The notes below the pieces were generated by a model. The model was not told the origin of the DNA. It saw nothing but the letters and a program-made list of their open reading frames with translations, and made no database searches. A DNA stretch of 64,000 nt, taken from CAWGHZ01 sp963775315. Lineage in GTDB: Bacteria; Pseudomonadota; Alphaproteobacteria; MPNO01; DASWLB01. A program made the position numbers and the translations under genes. The stretch is taken from positions 248,001-312,000 of the forward strand of contig CAVZIN010000007.1 of the NCBI GenBank assembly GCA_963775315.1, in the 5' to 3' direction. Shown here piece after piece: positions 9,456-17,308 of the stretch; within the stretch, counting starts at the first letter, position 1, and every line of letters begins with the position of its first letter.

Positions 9456-10754
9456 ATGGACGCCGCCCCGAACGGCACCCCCTATATCATCGACGATCCG
9501 GAAGGGCAGAGCTTCCGGCTGAACCGGCGCGTGTTGACCGACCCGGAAATCGCGCGCCGCGAGCGCGAGGCCGTGTTCGCCCGTTCGTGGATCTATGTCG
9601 GGCACGGTTCCGAGCTCGCCAAGCCGAACGACTTCAAGACCCGCCTCGTCGCGGGCCGGCCGGTCGTGTTCGCGCGCGGCCAGGACGGCAAGGTGCGCTG
9701 CCTGCTCAACACCTGCCGCCATCGCGGCACACTGGTCTGCCGCGAGCGCGAGGGCAATGCCCGCCGCTTCTTCTGCTTCTATCACGGCTGGACCTACGAT
9801 TCGTCGGGCGCGCTGGTCGCCGTGCCGGGCGAGGATTCGTACGGCGCCTCGTTCGACAAGTCCGAGCTCGGGCTGATGGCGGTCCCGCGCTTCGAGAGCT
9901 ACCGCGACTTCTGGTTCGCCAATTTCGACGCGGACGCCGAGCCTCTGGAAAGCCACCTCGCGGGGGCGAAGGAATACATCGACCTCGTCGTCGACCAATC
10001 GCCGTCGGGCCGGATGGAGGTGATCGCCGGCGTCCAGGAATACGAGATCGCCGGCAACTGGAAGCTCCTGGTCGAGAACTCTTTCGACGACTACCACCTG
10101 CTGACCACGCACATCACCTGGCTCGGCTACCTCAAGGACGCGGGCGTCGAGATGAAGCGGCCGGACGAGGCGGGCGTGCTGCTGCCGGCCAAGGGGCTTG
10201 GCAAGGACCTCGGCAACGGGCATGCCTGCGTCGACAATGTGAACTTCCGCGGCCGGCCGGTGGCGCGCTGGATTCCGATCTATGGCGAGGATGCGAAACC
10301 GGAGATGGCGGCGATCCGCGACGAGCTGGTCGCGCGGCTCGGCCCGCAGCGGGCCGCGCGGGTGTGCGATACCAACCGTAATCTGGTGGTGTTCCCGAAC
10401 CTGGTGCTGAACGACGGCTCGTCGGTCACCATCCGCACCTTCCAGCCGATGGCGCCGGATCGGATGAAGGTCACCGCCTGGGCGCTGGGCCCGGTCGAGG
10501 AATTGCGCGAGGCGCGCGCGCGCCGGCTGGACTTTTTCCTCACCTTCTACGGGCCGGGCGGGTTCGCGACGCCCGACGACGTCGAGGCGCTGGAGATGGT
10601 GCAGCAGGGGCTCGCCGCCAGCGAAGTCGAATGGTCGGTCGTCTCGCGCGGCATGAACAAGACCGGCGACCAGCTCAACACCGACGAGCTGCACCTGCGC
10701 GCGTTCTGGCGGCGCTGGAACGCGCTGATGACGGCGCCCCAGGCGGCGTCATGA
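9456..10754 (+). CDS. Rieske aromatic-ring-hydroxylating oxygenase, alpha subunit
   Basis: Catalytic subunit of a Rieske non-heme iron oxygenase, 432 residues. The Rieske [2Fe-2S] motif is intact: C87-x-H89, 17 residues, then C107-x2-H110. The mononuclear iron site follows the pattern in ENSFDDYHLLTTH, with H214 and H219 as ligands and a later Asp near residue 375 as the third. Such enzymes insert O2 into aromatic or alicyclic substrates; the substrate is not evident. ATG follows AAAGGAGG. The stop overlaps the beta-subunit start (ATGA). No reductase or ferredoxin gene lies nearby, so electrons must come from components encoded elsewhere. Confidence 0.92.
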   Translation: MDAAPNGTPYIIDDPEGQSFRLNRRVLTDPEIARREREAVFARSWIYVGHGSELAKPNDFKTRLVAGRPVVFARGQDGKVRCLLNTCRHRGTLVCREREGNARRFFCFYHGWTYDSSGALVAVPGEDSYGASFDKSELGLMAVPRFESYRDFWFANFDADAEPLESHLAGAKEYIDLVVDQSPSGRMEVIAGVQEYEIAGNWKLLVENSFDDYHLLTTHITWLGYLKDAGVEMKRPDEAGVLLPAKGLGKDLGNGHACVDNVNFRGRPVARWIPIYGEDAKPEMAAIRDELVARLGPQRAARVCDTNRNLVVFPNLVLNDGSSVTIRTFQPMAPDRMKVTAWALGPVEELREARARRLDFFLTFYGPGGFATPDDVEALEMVQQGLAASEVEWSVVSRGMNKTGDQLNTDELHLRAFWRRWNALMTAPQAAS

Positions 10755-11248
10755 CCGTCGCCAATCGCACCAGCCGGGCGGAAGTCGAGGAGCTGCTGTA
10801 CCGCGAGGCGGAGCTTCTCGACAGTTGGCGCCTCGACGAATGGCTCGGACTGCTCGCGCCCGATGCCGGCTATTACGTGCCGCCGAACGACCGGCCGGAC
10901 GGCGACCATCGCGACACGCTGTTCCTGGTCGCCGACGACATGGCGCGGATCAAGGCGCGGGTGAAGCGGCTGCAATCGACCGAGGCGCACGCGGAATATC
11001 CCCGGTCGCGCACGCGCCGCATGATCCACAACGTGCAGGTCGCCGACGGCGACGACGGGTCGGTGAACGTCTGCGCGAACTTCGTGATCTACCGCTTCCG
11101 CCGCAACGCCAAGGACCGCGAGTATGTCGGGCACTACCGCTATCGGCTGGTGCGCGACGAATCCGGTGGGCTGAAGATCGCGGAGCGCCGCGCCATCCTC
11201 GATTCCGAGGAACTCGGCGCGCTGGGGTCGATCAGCTTCATCCTATAG
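10751..11248 (+). CDS. Aromatic-ring-hydroxylating dioxygenase, beta subunit
   Basis: A 165-residue small subunit with the SnoaL/NTF2-like fold typical of Rieske dioxygenase beta subunits. It opens with EVEELLYREAELLDSWRLDEW and has DAGYYVPPND and TRRMIHNVQV. It packs with the alpha subunit as alpha3-beta3 in known systems and is mainly structural. Its ATG overlaps the alpha stop by four bases, so the pair is translationally coupled. The short C-terminal strand ends GSISFIL. Confidence 0.9.
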   Translation: MTVANRTSRAEVEELLYREAELLDSWRLDEWLGLLAPDAGYYVPPNDRPDGDHRDTLFLVADDMARIKARVKRLQSTEAHAEYPRSRTRRMIHNVQVADGDDGSVNVCANFVIYRFRRNAKDREYVGHYRYRLVRDESGGLKIAERRAILDSEELGALGSISFIL

Positions 11249-11260
11249 GATTGGCGTCGT

Positions 11261-11328
11261 GTAGAGGCCGGTCCCCGACCGGCTCTTTCCCGGTGTCACG
11301 TTTGGGGCGTGTCGGGGCCCGCCCCTAC
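11261..11328. repeat. REP-like intergenic palindrome, copy B
   Basis: Sequence bounded by GTAG and CTAC with the inner block GGCCGGTCCCCGACCGGC, the inverted equivalent of copy A. It lies between the dioxygenase beta gene and the convergent BKACE gene and may help terminate both. Confidence 0.55.
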
Positions 11329-11351
11329 ATGATCGACACGCCGCTTCTGAC

Positions 11352-12239
11352 CTACGCCGCCTTCTTCAGGCCCAATATCTCGCGCGCCTCGCCGGGGGTG
11401 GCGGGCTCGCAGCCGAGCGAGCGGACGATGTTCGCTGCCATCTCGACCAGCGCCGCGTTGCTCGGGGCGAGCTTGCCGCGATCGATATAGAGGTTGTCCT
11501 CCAACCCGACGCGCACGTGCCCGCCGAGCAGCACCGCCTGCGCCACCATCGGCATCTCCATCGACGAGATGCCGAACCCGGCCCAGGTCGCCCCGGCCGG
11601 CAGCAGCGACTTCATGAACATCATGCTCTCGGTCGTCGCGGGCGCCCCCCATGGGACGCCGAGGCAGAGCTGGAACAGAGGGTTTTCGCCGTCGAGGGCG
11701 CCGTCCTCGATCATCGTGCGCGCGAGCCGGACGTGGCCGCTGTCGAACACTTCGAGCTCGGGCTTCACCCCGGCCGCGCGAATGCCCTCGGCCATCTTGG
11801 CCAGGATCTTCGGCACGTTGACGAAGGCATAGTCGCCGAAATTCATCGTCGCGATGTCGAGCGAGCAGACTTCGGGCTTCAGCCGCTCGATATGGGTGAT
11901 GCGGTTTTCGGCCGTCGCCATCGTCGTGCCCGGCCCGCCGACCGCGGGATCGTTCTCCGATGGATCGAACCGCGCGCCCGCGCCGGTGGTCAGGTTGATG
12001 ATCAGGTCGGTCGCGGAATCGCGGATGCGTTCCACCACCTCGCGGTACAGGTCGAACTTCATGCTCGCCTTGCCGGTCGCGGGATCGCGCACGTGGATGT
12101 GGGCGATCGCCGCGCCTGCCTTGGCGGCGCCGATGGCGGCCTCGGCGATCTGCTTGGGCGTGACCGGGACGGCCTTCGACTTGCCGACGGAATCCGCGCC
12201 GCCGGTGACGGCGCAGGTCATGATGACCGGACGGGCCAT
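11352..12239 (-). CDS. Beta-keto acid cleavage enzyme (BKACE, formerly DUF849)
   Basis: A 295-residue TIM-barrel enzyme of the BKACE family. Family members condense a beta-keto acid with acetyl-CoA and cleave it to acetoacetate plus a CoA ester, using Zn2+. The metal ligands are visible in AHIHVRDP (H47, H49) and in VGLEDNLY (E247). The loop GGPGTTM and the segment ELEVFDSGHV are also typical. 3-Keto-5-aminohexanoate cleavage (Kce) is one activity; the substrate here is unknown. It lies 21 nt downstream of the SDR gene on the same strand, so the two are probably one transcript. Confidence 0.88.
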   Translation of the reverse strand: MARPVIMTCAVTGGADSVGKSKAVPVTPKQIAEAAIGAAKAGAAIAHIHVRDPATGKASMKFDLYREVVERIRDSATDLIINLTTGAGARFDPSENDPAVGGPGTTMATAENRITHIERLKPEVCSLDIATMNFGDYAFVNVPKILAKMAEGIRAAGVKPELEVFDSGHVRLARTMIEDGALDGENPLFQLCLGVPWGAPATTESMMFMKSLLPAGATWAGFGISSMEMPMVAQAVLLGGHVRVGLEDNLYIDRGKLAPSNAALVEMAANIVRSLGCEPATPGEAREILGLKKAA

Positions 12240-12260
12240 TGCGTTTCTCTCCCTATGCGA

Positions 12261-13088
12261 TCAGCTTGGCTTCTGGGCCTCGCGGTTCTTCTCCGCCCCC
12301 GCCGCCGAATGGGCCGGCGCGGCGCCGAGGGTGAAGCCACAATCGGTGACCAGCACTTGGCCGGTCACGAGCCGCGCCCCCTCGATGAACCACAATATAT
12401 GCTCTGCCACCTCCTCGGGCTGGGTGGCGTGGCGCAGCGGCGCGGTCTTCTCCAGGTTCGTCTTGTAGGCGTCGTAGCGGTCCTGCCCCATGCCGTTGAC
12501 CAGCCAGCGGCCGGCGATGAAGGCGGGACAGACCGCGTTGACCCGGATTTCCGGGCCCAGCACGCGGGCGAGCGCGGCGGTCAGGTTGTTGAGCCCGGCC
12601 TTGGAGGTCGAGTAGGCGATCGACGAGCCGCCGGCGTTGATGCCGGCGACCGACGAGACATTGACCACCGCCGCGTTGCCCGACGCCTTGAGGTGCGGCT
12701 GGGCGGCGCGCACCATCTGGAACGGGCCGAGCAGGTTGATCTGCAGGGTGCGGAGGAAATCCTCGCTCGATAGCCCCTCGAGGTCGGCGTGGTGGACGAA
12801 CTTGGTCCATCCGGCGGAGTTGACCAGCGCGTCGATGCGGTCCCACTTCGCCACCGTTTCGTCCACGATGCGGCGGCAGTCGGCGTCGGACGAGACGTCG
12901 GCGCGGCAGACCAGCGTCTCCGCGCCGGCCTTGCGGCAGTCGTCCGCGACCTTGTGGGCCTCGGCCTCACTCTTCGTATAGTTGATCACGACGTTGTAGC
13001 CGCGCGACGCGAGAAGCCTCGCCGTTGCCGCGCCCACGCCCGAGGCCGATCCGGTGATCAGCGCCACCTTGCGGCTCGATTTCGCCAT
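12261..13088 (-). CDS. Short-chain dehydrogenase/reductase
   Basis: A classical SDR of 275 residues. The cofactor loop TGSASGVG is at 12-19, the NxAG position is NSAG at 90-93, and the catalytic set is N118, S145/S146, Y159 and K163 (YSTSK). INYTKS after strand 2 suggests a preference for NADP(H) rather than NAD(H), but this is a guess. The C-terminal tail (GAAPAHSAAGAEKNREAQ) is polar and unusual. ATG is preceded by GGGAGGAACC on the coding strand. It probably acts with BKACE on a hydroxy or keto acid. Confidence 0.9.
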   Translation of the reverse strand: MAKSSRKVALITGSASGVGAATARLLASRGYNVVINYTKSEAEAHKVADDCRKAGAETLVCRADVSSDADCRRIVDETVAKWDRIDALVNSAGWTKFVHHADLEGLSSEDFLRTLQINLLGPFQMVRAAQPHLKASGNAAVVNVSSVAGINAGGSSIAYSTSKAGLNNLTAALARVLGPEIRVNAVCPAFIAGRWLVNGMGQDRYDAYKTNLEKTAPLRHATQPEEVAEHILWFIEGARLVTGQVLVTDCGFTLGAAPAHSAAGAEKNREAQKPS

Positions 13089-13137
13089 TGGTTCCTCCCT
13101 GATGGAACGACGTCGGATCCCCGAGATGTCAATAGGC

Positions 13138-13202
13138 GTAGGGGTGCGCTCCCGACCCACCCCTCGTGCCGTCGTCCGGGTCGGTCGGGGACCGGCCCCC
13201 AC
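13138..13202. repeat. REP-like intergenic palindrome, copy C
   Basis: Copy of the dispersed family: a GTAGGGGTGCGCTCCCGACC start and a GGTCGGGGACCGGCCCCC end, the latter almost identical to copy A. It sits between the SDR gene and the TauD-type gene, both on the minus strand, and fills most of the 165-bp gap. Confidence 0.55.
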
Positions 13203-13253
13203 AATCTTCGGCGAGGTCCGGACTTTGTGTCTCTGTGATGAAACCTGCCATCG

Positions 13254-14120
13254 TCAGAACGGTCGGCCGCCCTTGACGGTGACGCGGTACATGGTGCGCT
13301 TCTGCGGGTAGTAGTCGTTCGAGGCGTAGTGCTGCGTCGGCGCATTGTCCCAGAAAGCGATGGAATGCGGCGCCCAGCGGAAACGTACCTGGTATTCCGG
13401 GATCAGTGTCTGCCCGTACAGGAACTCCAAGAGGGCGTCCGACTCGTCGGCGCGCATGTCCTTGATGCGGAGCGTGAACTGGCGGTTGACGAACAGCGCC
13501 TTCTCGCCGGTCGAGGGGTGGGTGCGCACCACCGGATGGGTCGGGTTCGGAAGCTCCTCCTCCATGTCGGCGAGGCGGGCGTGACGCTCGCGCGTCGGCA
13601 GCCCGTCGAACTTGTGCCGGAACGGCTTGAAATCGTGCACCGCCTCCAGCCCCGACAGGAAGCGCTGCATCTTGTCGCTGAGCGCGGCATGGGCGGCCAC
13701 CATGTCGCACCACAGCGTGTCGCCGCCGGCCGGTGGGATCGCGACGCAGCGGAGGATCGAGCCGAACGGCGGCTCCACCCGGAAAGTCTCGTCCGAATGC
13801 CACACGTCGGTCGCGAAGACCGGATTGTCGGCATCGTTGTCGAGAACCAGCACCTCGGGCAAATGGTCGAGGTGCGGCACGAACGGGTGCACGGTGAGCT
13901 CGCCCCACAGCCGCCCGAACGCGACCTGCTGCTCGGGCGTGATGTCCTGGTCGCGGAAGAAGATCACCTTGTACCGGTCGAGCGCGCCCTTGAGTGCGGC
14001 GAGGGTGGCTGCGTCCACCGGCTGGGACAGGTCGATGCCGGTGATCTCCGCCCCGATGGTGGCGGAGACCGGGTGCGCCTCGAACGGGGGCGCGACGTCG
14101 TTGCGAAGGGCGGTGCTCAT
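13254..14120 (-). CDS. TauD/TfdA-family 2-oxoglutarate-dependent dioxygenase
   Basis: A 288-residue Fe(II)/2-oxoglutarate dioxygenase. The iron ligands H108-x-D110 (VWHSDETF) and the distal H264 (FWDNAPTQHYASNDY) are intact, and R275 in PQKRTMYR is placed to bind 2-oxoglutarate. The N-terminal core GAEITGIDLSQP is typical of TauD/TfdA. Relatives oxidise taurine, alkylsulfates or chlorophenoxyacetates. Its ATG overlaps the stop of the luciferase-like gene by four bases. This pairing with a flavin monooxygenase suggests a shared role in degrading a sulfonate, sulfate ester or xenobiotic. Confidence 0.9.
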   Translation of the reverse strand: MSTALRNDVAPPFEAHPVSATIGAEITGIDLSQPVDAATLAALKGALDRYKVIFFRDQDITPEQQVAFGRLWGELTVHPFVPHLDHLPEVLVLDNDADNPVFATDVWHSDETFRVEPPFGSILRCVAIPPAGGDTLWCDMVAAHAALSDKMQRFLSGLEAVHDFKPFRHKFDGLPTRERHARLADMEEELPNPTHPVVRTHPSTGEKALFVNRQFTLRIKDMRADESDALLEFLYGQTLIPEYQVRFRWAPHSIAFWDNAPTQHYASNDYYPQKRTMYRVTVKGGRPF

Positions 14121-15169
14121 GGGACCTCCATCTTGGCCGCCGCGCCGAGCCCGGCGAGGGCCGGCATCACCTCGTCGGCGAACAAAGCGAGCGAGCGCAA
14201 TTCCTGCGCGTGGGTGAGCGATCCGAAGGCGAGCTGCATCACGAGATAGTTGAAGCCGCAGCGCTCGGCCTGGGCGGTGAGCTCGCGCCTGACGGTCTCG
14301 GGCGAGCCGGCCACCAGCGCGCCCTCGCGCCGCGCCGCGTCGATGTCCGACGGGATCGCGATCGGCGGGAAGGTGCCCGACCGCACCCAGAGCCACGCGA
14401 GGTTGTCGAACCATTGGCGGAAGGCCGGCCAGGCCAGGCGTTCGGCCTCGGCGTCGGTGTCGGCGATGAAGACGCAGCGCATGGCGCCGATCAGTGGATC
14501 CTTGACGGGCGAAAGGGCGCGGCGCGGATCGTGGGCATGCCGCGCCCACTCCTCGCGGTAGAGGCGGAGGTGGCGCGCCACCTTTTCGGTCGGGCCGATG
14601 GCGACGGCGTTCATGCCCCAGCGCGCCGGCCGGTCGTGGACGTCGCCACGCAGCCCGTACCACAGCGGCGGGTGCGGGCGCTGGCAGGGGCGCAACGGAA
14701 CCGGCACGTCGTCCAGCGCGTAATAGGGGCCGTGATGGTCGATGGCCTCGCGCGTCAGCCCCTTGACCAGCACCTCCAGCGCGTCCTCGAACCGAGCGTC
14801 GGCGTCGTCGAACGGAACGTCGAGCGCGTCGAACTCGTGCGGAGAGATGCCGCGCCCCACCCCGATGTCGAGCCGCCCGTGCGAGAGCTGGTCCACCATG
14901 CAAAGCTCCTCGATCAGCCGCACGGGGTTGTAGAGCGGCAGGAGGAACAGCAGCGCCCCAAGCCGGATGCGACTGGTCTGGCGGGCGGCGGCGGCGAGGT
15001 AGACGGTGGGCGAGGGGGTGTAGGAGAGCGGTGTCGCGTGGTGCTCGGTCAGATGGTAGCCGTAAAACCCGCGTTCTTCCGCCGCGGCAAGGAACGCGAG
15101 GCGGTCGTCGAACGTCTTCGCAGGCGGCTCGTCGCGTCGGTCGATATAGTCGAAGATGCCGAACTTCAT
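14117..15169 (-). CDS. LLM-class flavin-dependent monooxygenase
   Basis: A 350-residue bacterial-luciferase-like protein: MKFGIFDYIDR, YHLTEHHATPLSYTPSP, TSRIRLGALLFLLPLYNPVR and GRLDIGVGRGISPHEFDAL. These enzymes use FMNH2 and O2 supplied by a separate reductase. First gene of a two-gene unit with the TauD-type dioxygenase (4-nt overlap). A paralogue with the same opening lies at 49397-50440. The 280-bp upstream region toward the integrase contains a TAGCTGCA/TGCAGCTA hairpin (15308-15333). Confidence 0.88.
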   Translation of the reverse strand: MKFGIFDYIDRRDEPPAKTFDDRLAFLAAAEERGFYGYHLTEHHATPLSYTPSPTVYLAAAARQTSRIRLGALLFLLPLYNPVRLIEELCMVDQLSHGRLDIGVGRGISPHEFDALDVPFDDADARFEDALEVLVKGLTREAIDHHGPYYALDDVPVPLRPCQRPHPPLWYGLRGDVHDRPARWGMNAVAIGPTEKVARHLRLYREEWARHAHDPRRALSPVKDPLIGAMRCVFIADTDAEAERLAWPAFRQWFDNLAWLWVRSGTFPPIAIPSDIDAARREGALVAGSPETVRRELTAQAERCGFNYLVMQLAFGSLTHAQELRSLALFADEVMPALAGLGAAAKMEVP

Positions 15170-15235
15170 CGCGGCCCCGGCGGGTTTCCGCAGAATGATA
15201 GCCGGAAACGGCAGGGCGCGACAGGTCGCGATCGA

Positions 15236-15249
15236 AGTTGTAACGTCTG
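15236..15249 (+). repeat. Left copy of 14-bp direct repeat (putative att)
   Basis: AGTTGTAACGTCTG, matched exactly at 17251-17264. With the integrase between the copies, these are candidate attachment-site cores or target duplications. Confidence 0.4.
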
Positions 15250-15452
15250 CGCGCTTTGCAATTCCGCACTTTCACAATCGCGTGAGCGCTTGCAACATGG
15301 CGGAACATAGCTGCACCTAACCCCTTGCAGCTACAGCGCTTTCCGCTCCGGCCGCTTTGGCGGCCAATGGTACGATGCTCCATAGATGCACACCCCACAC
15401 CGCCCCTACGCCAGGGACGGGTGAAGCTAAAACGAGACTAATGGAGCAGGCC

Positions 15453-16232
15453 ATGAAGCTCACCGACATCAGCGTGCGTGCCCTGAAAGCTCCCGAGCGC
15501 GGGCAGCGCATCTATCGGGACGACACCCTTCGGGGCTTCGGCATCCGCGTTTCCCAAGGCGGGGCCAAAACCTACGTCCTCATGCACGGCAAGCGGCGCA
15601 CCCTCACCACACTGGGGCGCGTCGGCGATATGAAACTGGCGGCAGCGCGAGCGAAGGCGAAAACCATCCTCGCCAAGCAGCACCTCGACCCGCAGGACGG
15701 CCCGGAACCGTTACCGTTCCCGAAAGCGGTGGAACTGTTCCTGAAACTCCACCACGAGGCGCGCAACAAAGCGTCCACCGTCTACGAAGTCCGGCGCATC
15801 CTCGCCCGCCACCTCTCGGAACCGTTCCAGGGAAAGAACGTGGCCGACATCACCAGGGGCGATCTCAACCGCATCCTCGACGGTCTAGCGGACAAGCCCC
15901 AAGAGGCACTGCACCTGTTCACGGCCGCCCGCACGCTGTTCCGCTTCTGTAAGCGGCGCGGCTACATCCTCCAAAGCCCGCTGGACGGGCAGGAGCCGCC
16001 CGCCAAGGCCGGTTCCAGGGATAGGGTGCTCACCGACCCGGAACTGGCCCAAACAGTCGCCGCAGCGCGGTCCAGGGACGTTTACGGCCAAATTGTGCAG
16101 CTTCTCATCCTCACCCTTCAGCGGGAGGGGCAGATCGCCCACCTTCGGGGCGAGTGGATAGACCGCAAAGAACGGCTCATCCACTTTCCCGCCGAGGTGA
16201 TGAAGGGCAACCGGCCGCACACCATTCCCTAG
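15453..16232 (+). CDS. Truncated tyrosine-type integrase
   Basis: A 259-residue site-specific recombinase fragment. Residues ~1-85 form the arm-binding DUF4102-type domain (DDTLRGFGIRVSQGGAKTYV, LGRVGDMKLAAARAKA), and ~90-185 the SAM-like core-binding domain. The start of the catalytic domain is present, including the first catalytic Arg region (LILTLQREGQIAHLRGEW). Translation stops at HTIP, before the HxxR and Tyr boxes; full-length relatives run about 380-400 residues. It should therefore be inactive. ATG at 15453 follows GGAGCAGG; an in-frame ATG 12 nt upstream is possible. Confidence 0.8.
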   Translation: MKLTDISVRALKAPERGQRIYRDDTLRGFGIRVSQGGAKTYVLMHGKRRTLTTLGRVGDMKLAAARAKAKTILAKQHLDPQDGPEPLPFPKAVELFLKLHHEARNKASTVYEVRRILARHLSEPFQGKNVADITRGDLNRILDGLADKPQEALHLFTAARTLFRFCKRRGYILQSPLDGQEPPAKAGSRDRVLTDPELAQTVAAARSRDVYGQIVQLLILTLQREGQIAHLRGEWIDRKERLIHFPAEVMKGNRPHTIP

Positions 16233-16296
16233 AGTTTTCCACACCCAACCGCTTCACACGCCATTCATGATGCTAGGATGAATACGTCCATGAGCA

Positions 16297-16355
16297 GTTG
16301 CAGGGCTCGTGAGCTGAAACAAGCTCGCCCGCTGCAACCGTGGCGGGCTTGTTTT
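16297..16355 (+). promoter_or_regulatory. Two overlapping, mutually exclusive hairpins with a terminator-like end
   Basis: Hairpin 1 (16297-16338) pairs GTTGCAG with CTGCAAC and GAGCT with AGCTC. Hairpin 2 (16317-16355) pairs AAACAA with TTGTTT and GCCCGC with GCGGGC, with a 4-nt bulge, and ends in GTTTTA like an intrinsic terminator. The two share 16317-16338, so only one can form at a time. This resembles an attenuator, or a terminator for the integrase transcript. Confidence 0.5.
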
Positions 16356-16440
16356 ATGGAGCTTGGCGTTACGGCTCAGTGCGAAGGACGCCCCACCCGG
16401 ACACCTCTGTTAACCGAAGGGATGGGCGGCACGTTGATAG

Positions 16441-16524
16441 GTTGCTGAACGATAGGGCGAATAACTCATCATTCCTTGAGCGAGGTAATGGTGGCACGTT
16501 TGCTCCGCCCTATCGTTCAGCAAC
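16441..16524. repeat. 19-bp perfect inverted repeat with 46-nt loop
   Basis: Arms GTTGCTGAACGATAGGGCG (16441-16459) and its exact complement at 16506-16524. GGCACGTT occurs 14 nt before the left arm and again inside the loop. No transposase lies between the arms. It could be a non-autonomous element, an IS end remnant or a structured RNA. Confidence 0.6.
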
Positions 16525-16731
16525 TTTCACGGCCGCTTACACCCAAAGACCCGGACACCTGAGCTACCTTTCAGGACCGCCGGCCGATCGGAACCAGGAG
16601 CCAACCCTTCATCCCTCGGGAGGAAAGGAACACGGAGTGGGAGCTGGACAGGTCCGGAGCTTTATGAGCGTCGCACAATATCTGTTTCGCGACATAGAGC
16701 TTCTGATTTTAAGCGGCGCGCGCAAACTTTT

Positions 16732-17196
16732 ATGCCTGAGCACACCATAGCAACCGTCCGCATCCACCCGCTCTTCGTCATCCTGCCGTTCGTGGCTTTG
16801 GTTCTAGGCGGCGCGGTAGCGGCCATTCTTGTGGCCTTCCTCCCGTTCCTGATCCTGCCGTACTTCCTGTTCCTCTTCGTAGCGGCCCTCGTGTTCGCCC
16901 TGGCCTACTACAGCTACCTCAACACCTACTGGGAGATCACCAACCACCGCATCTTCTTCCGGCGGCAAAACGGCCTGTTCATTCGGGCGGAGGACGAGTG
17001 CCGGCTGGAGCAGGTCCAGGAGGTCATCAGCGACCGCTCCGGCATCTTGGCAACCATTCTCGACTACGGCACGTTAAGTTTGCAGACGGCGGCGACCGTC
17101 AGCCGCTTCACCATCTTTCATGCGGCCTCGCCCGAGGCGGCCCGACACGCTATCCTCCAAGCCCAGCAGCTCCTCACCGCGGAGCCGCATCTGTAA
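16732..17196 (+). CDS. PH-domain (bPH_2/YdbS-like) membrane protein
   Basis: A 154-residue protein with two adjacent hydrophobic segments at ~13-62 (LFVILPFVALVLGGAV, FLPFLILPYFLFLFVAALVF). A bacterial pleckstrin-homology-like domain follows: TYWEITNHRIFFRRQNGLF, DECRLEQVQEVISDRSG, LDYGTLSLQTA. Proteins of this DUF304/bPH_2 group are small inner-membrane proteins of unclear function. No good ribosome site precedes the ATG. It is the only intact gene of the putative island and ends next to the inner right repeat. Confidence 0.75.
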   Translation: MPEHTIATVRIHPLFVILPFVALVLGGAVAAILVAFLPFLILPYFLFLFVAALVFALAYYSYLNTYWEITNHRIFFRRQNGLFIRAEDECRLEQVQEVISDRSGILATILDYGTLSLQTAATVSRFTIFHAASPEAARHAILQAQQLLTAEPHL

Positions 17197-17250
17197 GAGA
17201 CTAGAACGAGACTAACGCCTCTAACCGGTTGAAATCAAAGAGCATCGTTG

Positions 17251-17264
17251 AGTTGTAACGTCTG
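17251..17264 (+). repeat. Right copy of 14-bp direct repeat (putative att)
   Basis: AGTTGTAACGTCTG, identical to 15236-15249 and about 2 kb away in the same orientation. It lies 45 nt upstream of the malonyl-CoA decarboxylase start, so the element would have separated that gene from its original upstream region. Confidence 0.4.
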
Positions 17265-17308
17265 GCGCCCACCATGGGGCGGGGACCGGAAGAAGGGAGC
17301 CGGAGCGG

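Larger units (their letters stand above)
16233..16731. other. Non-coding stretch of the island with structured repeats
   Basis: About 500 bases between the truncated integrase and the bPH gene, with no credible gene. It holds two overlapping hairpins (16297-16355), a 12-bp direct repeat ACCCGGACACCT (16395-16406 and 16549-16560), and a 19-bp inverted repeat (16441-16524). An open frame at 16340-16750 crosses all these repeats, has no recognisable protein features and is rejected. The mosaic suggests remnants of insertion-sequence ends. Confidence 0.5.
15236..17264. mobile_element. Small decayed integrative element (inferred)
   Basis: Between the divergent luciferase-like and malonyl-CoA decarboxylase genes lies ~2 kb with a truncated tyrosine integrase, non-coding structured DNA and one small membrane-protein gene. 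Base composition is more AT-rich than the flanks. A 14-bp direct repeat AGTTGTAACGTCTG bounds it (15236-15249 and 17251-17264). A second repeat pair, CTARAACGAGACTAA, lies just inside (15427-15441 beside the integrase start, and 17201-17215). Either pair could be attL/attR remnants. Element status is inferred from integrase plus repeats. Confidence 0.5.

Noticed and set aside
13254..15398. A single 714-residue minus-strand protein
   Set aside because: Only the last 288 residues (TauD-type) are real; the rest overlaps the luciferase-like gene in the wrong frame.
16340..16750. 136-residue open frame in the island
   Set aside because: It runs through the terminator-like hairpin and the 19-bp inverted repeat and shows no family features or ribosome site.
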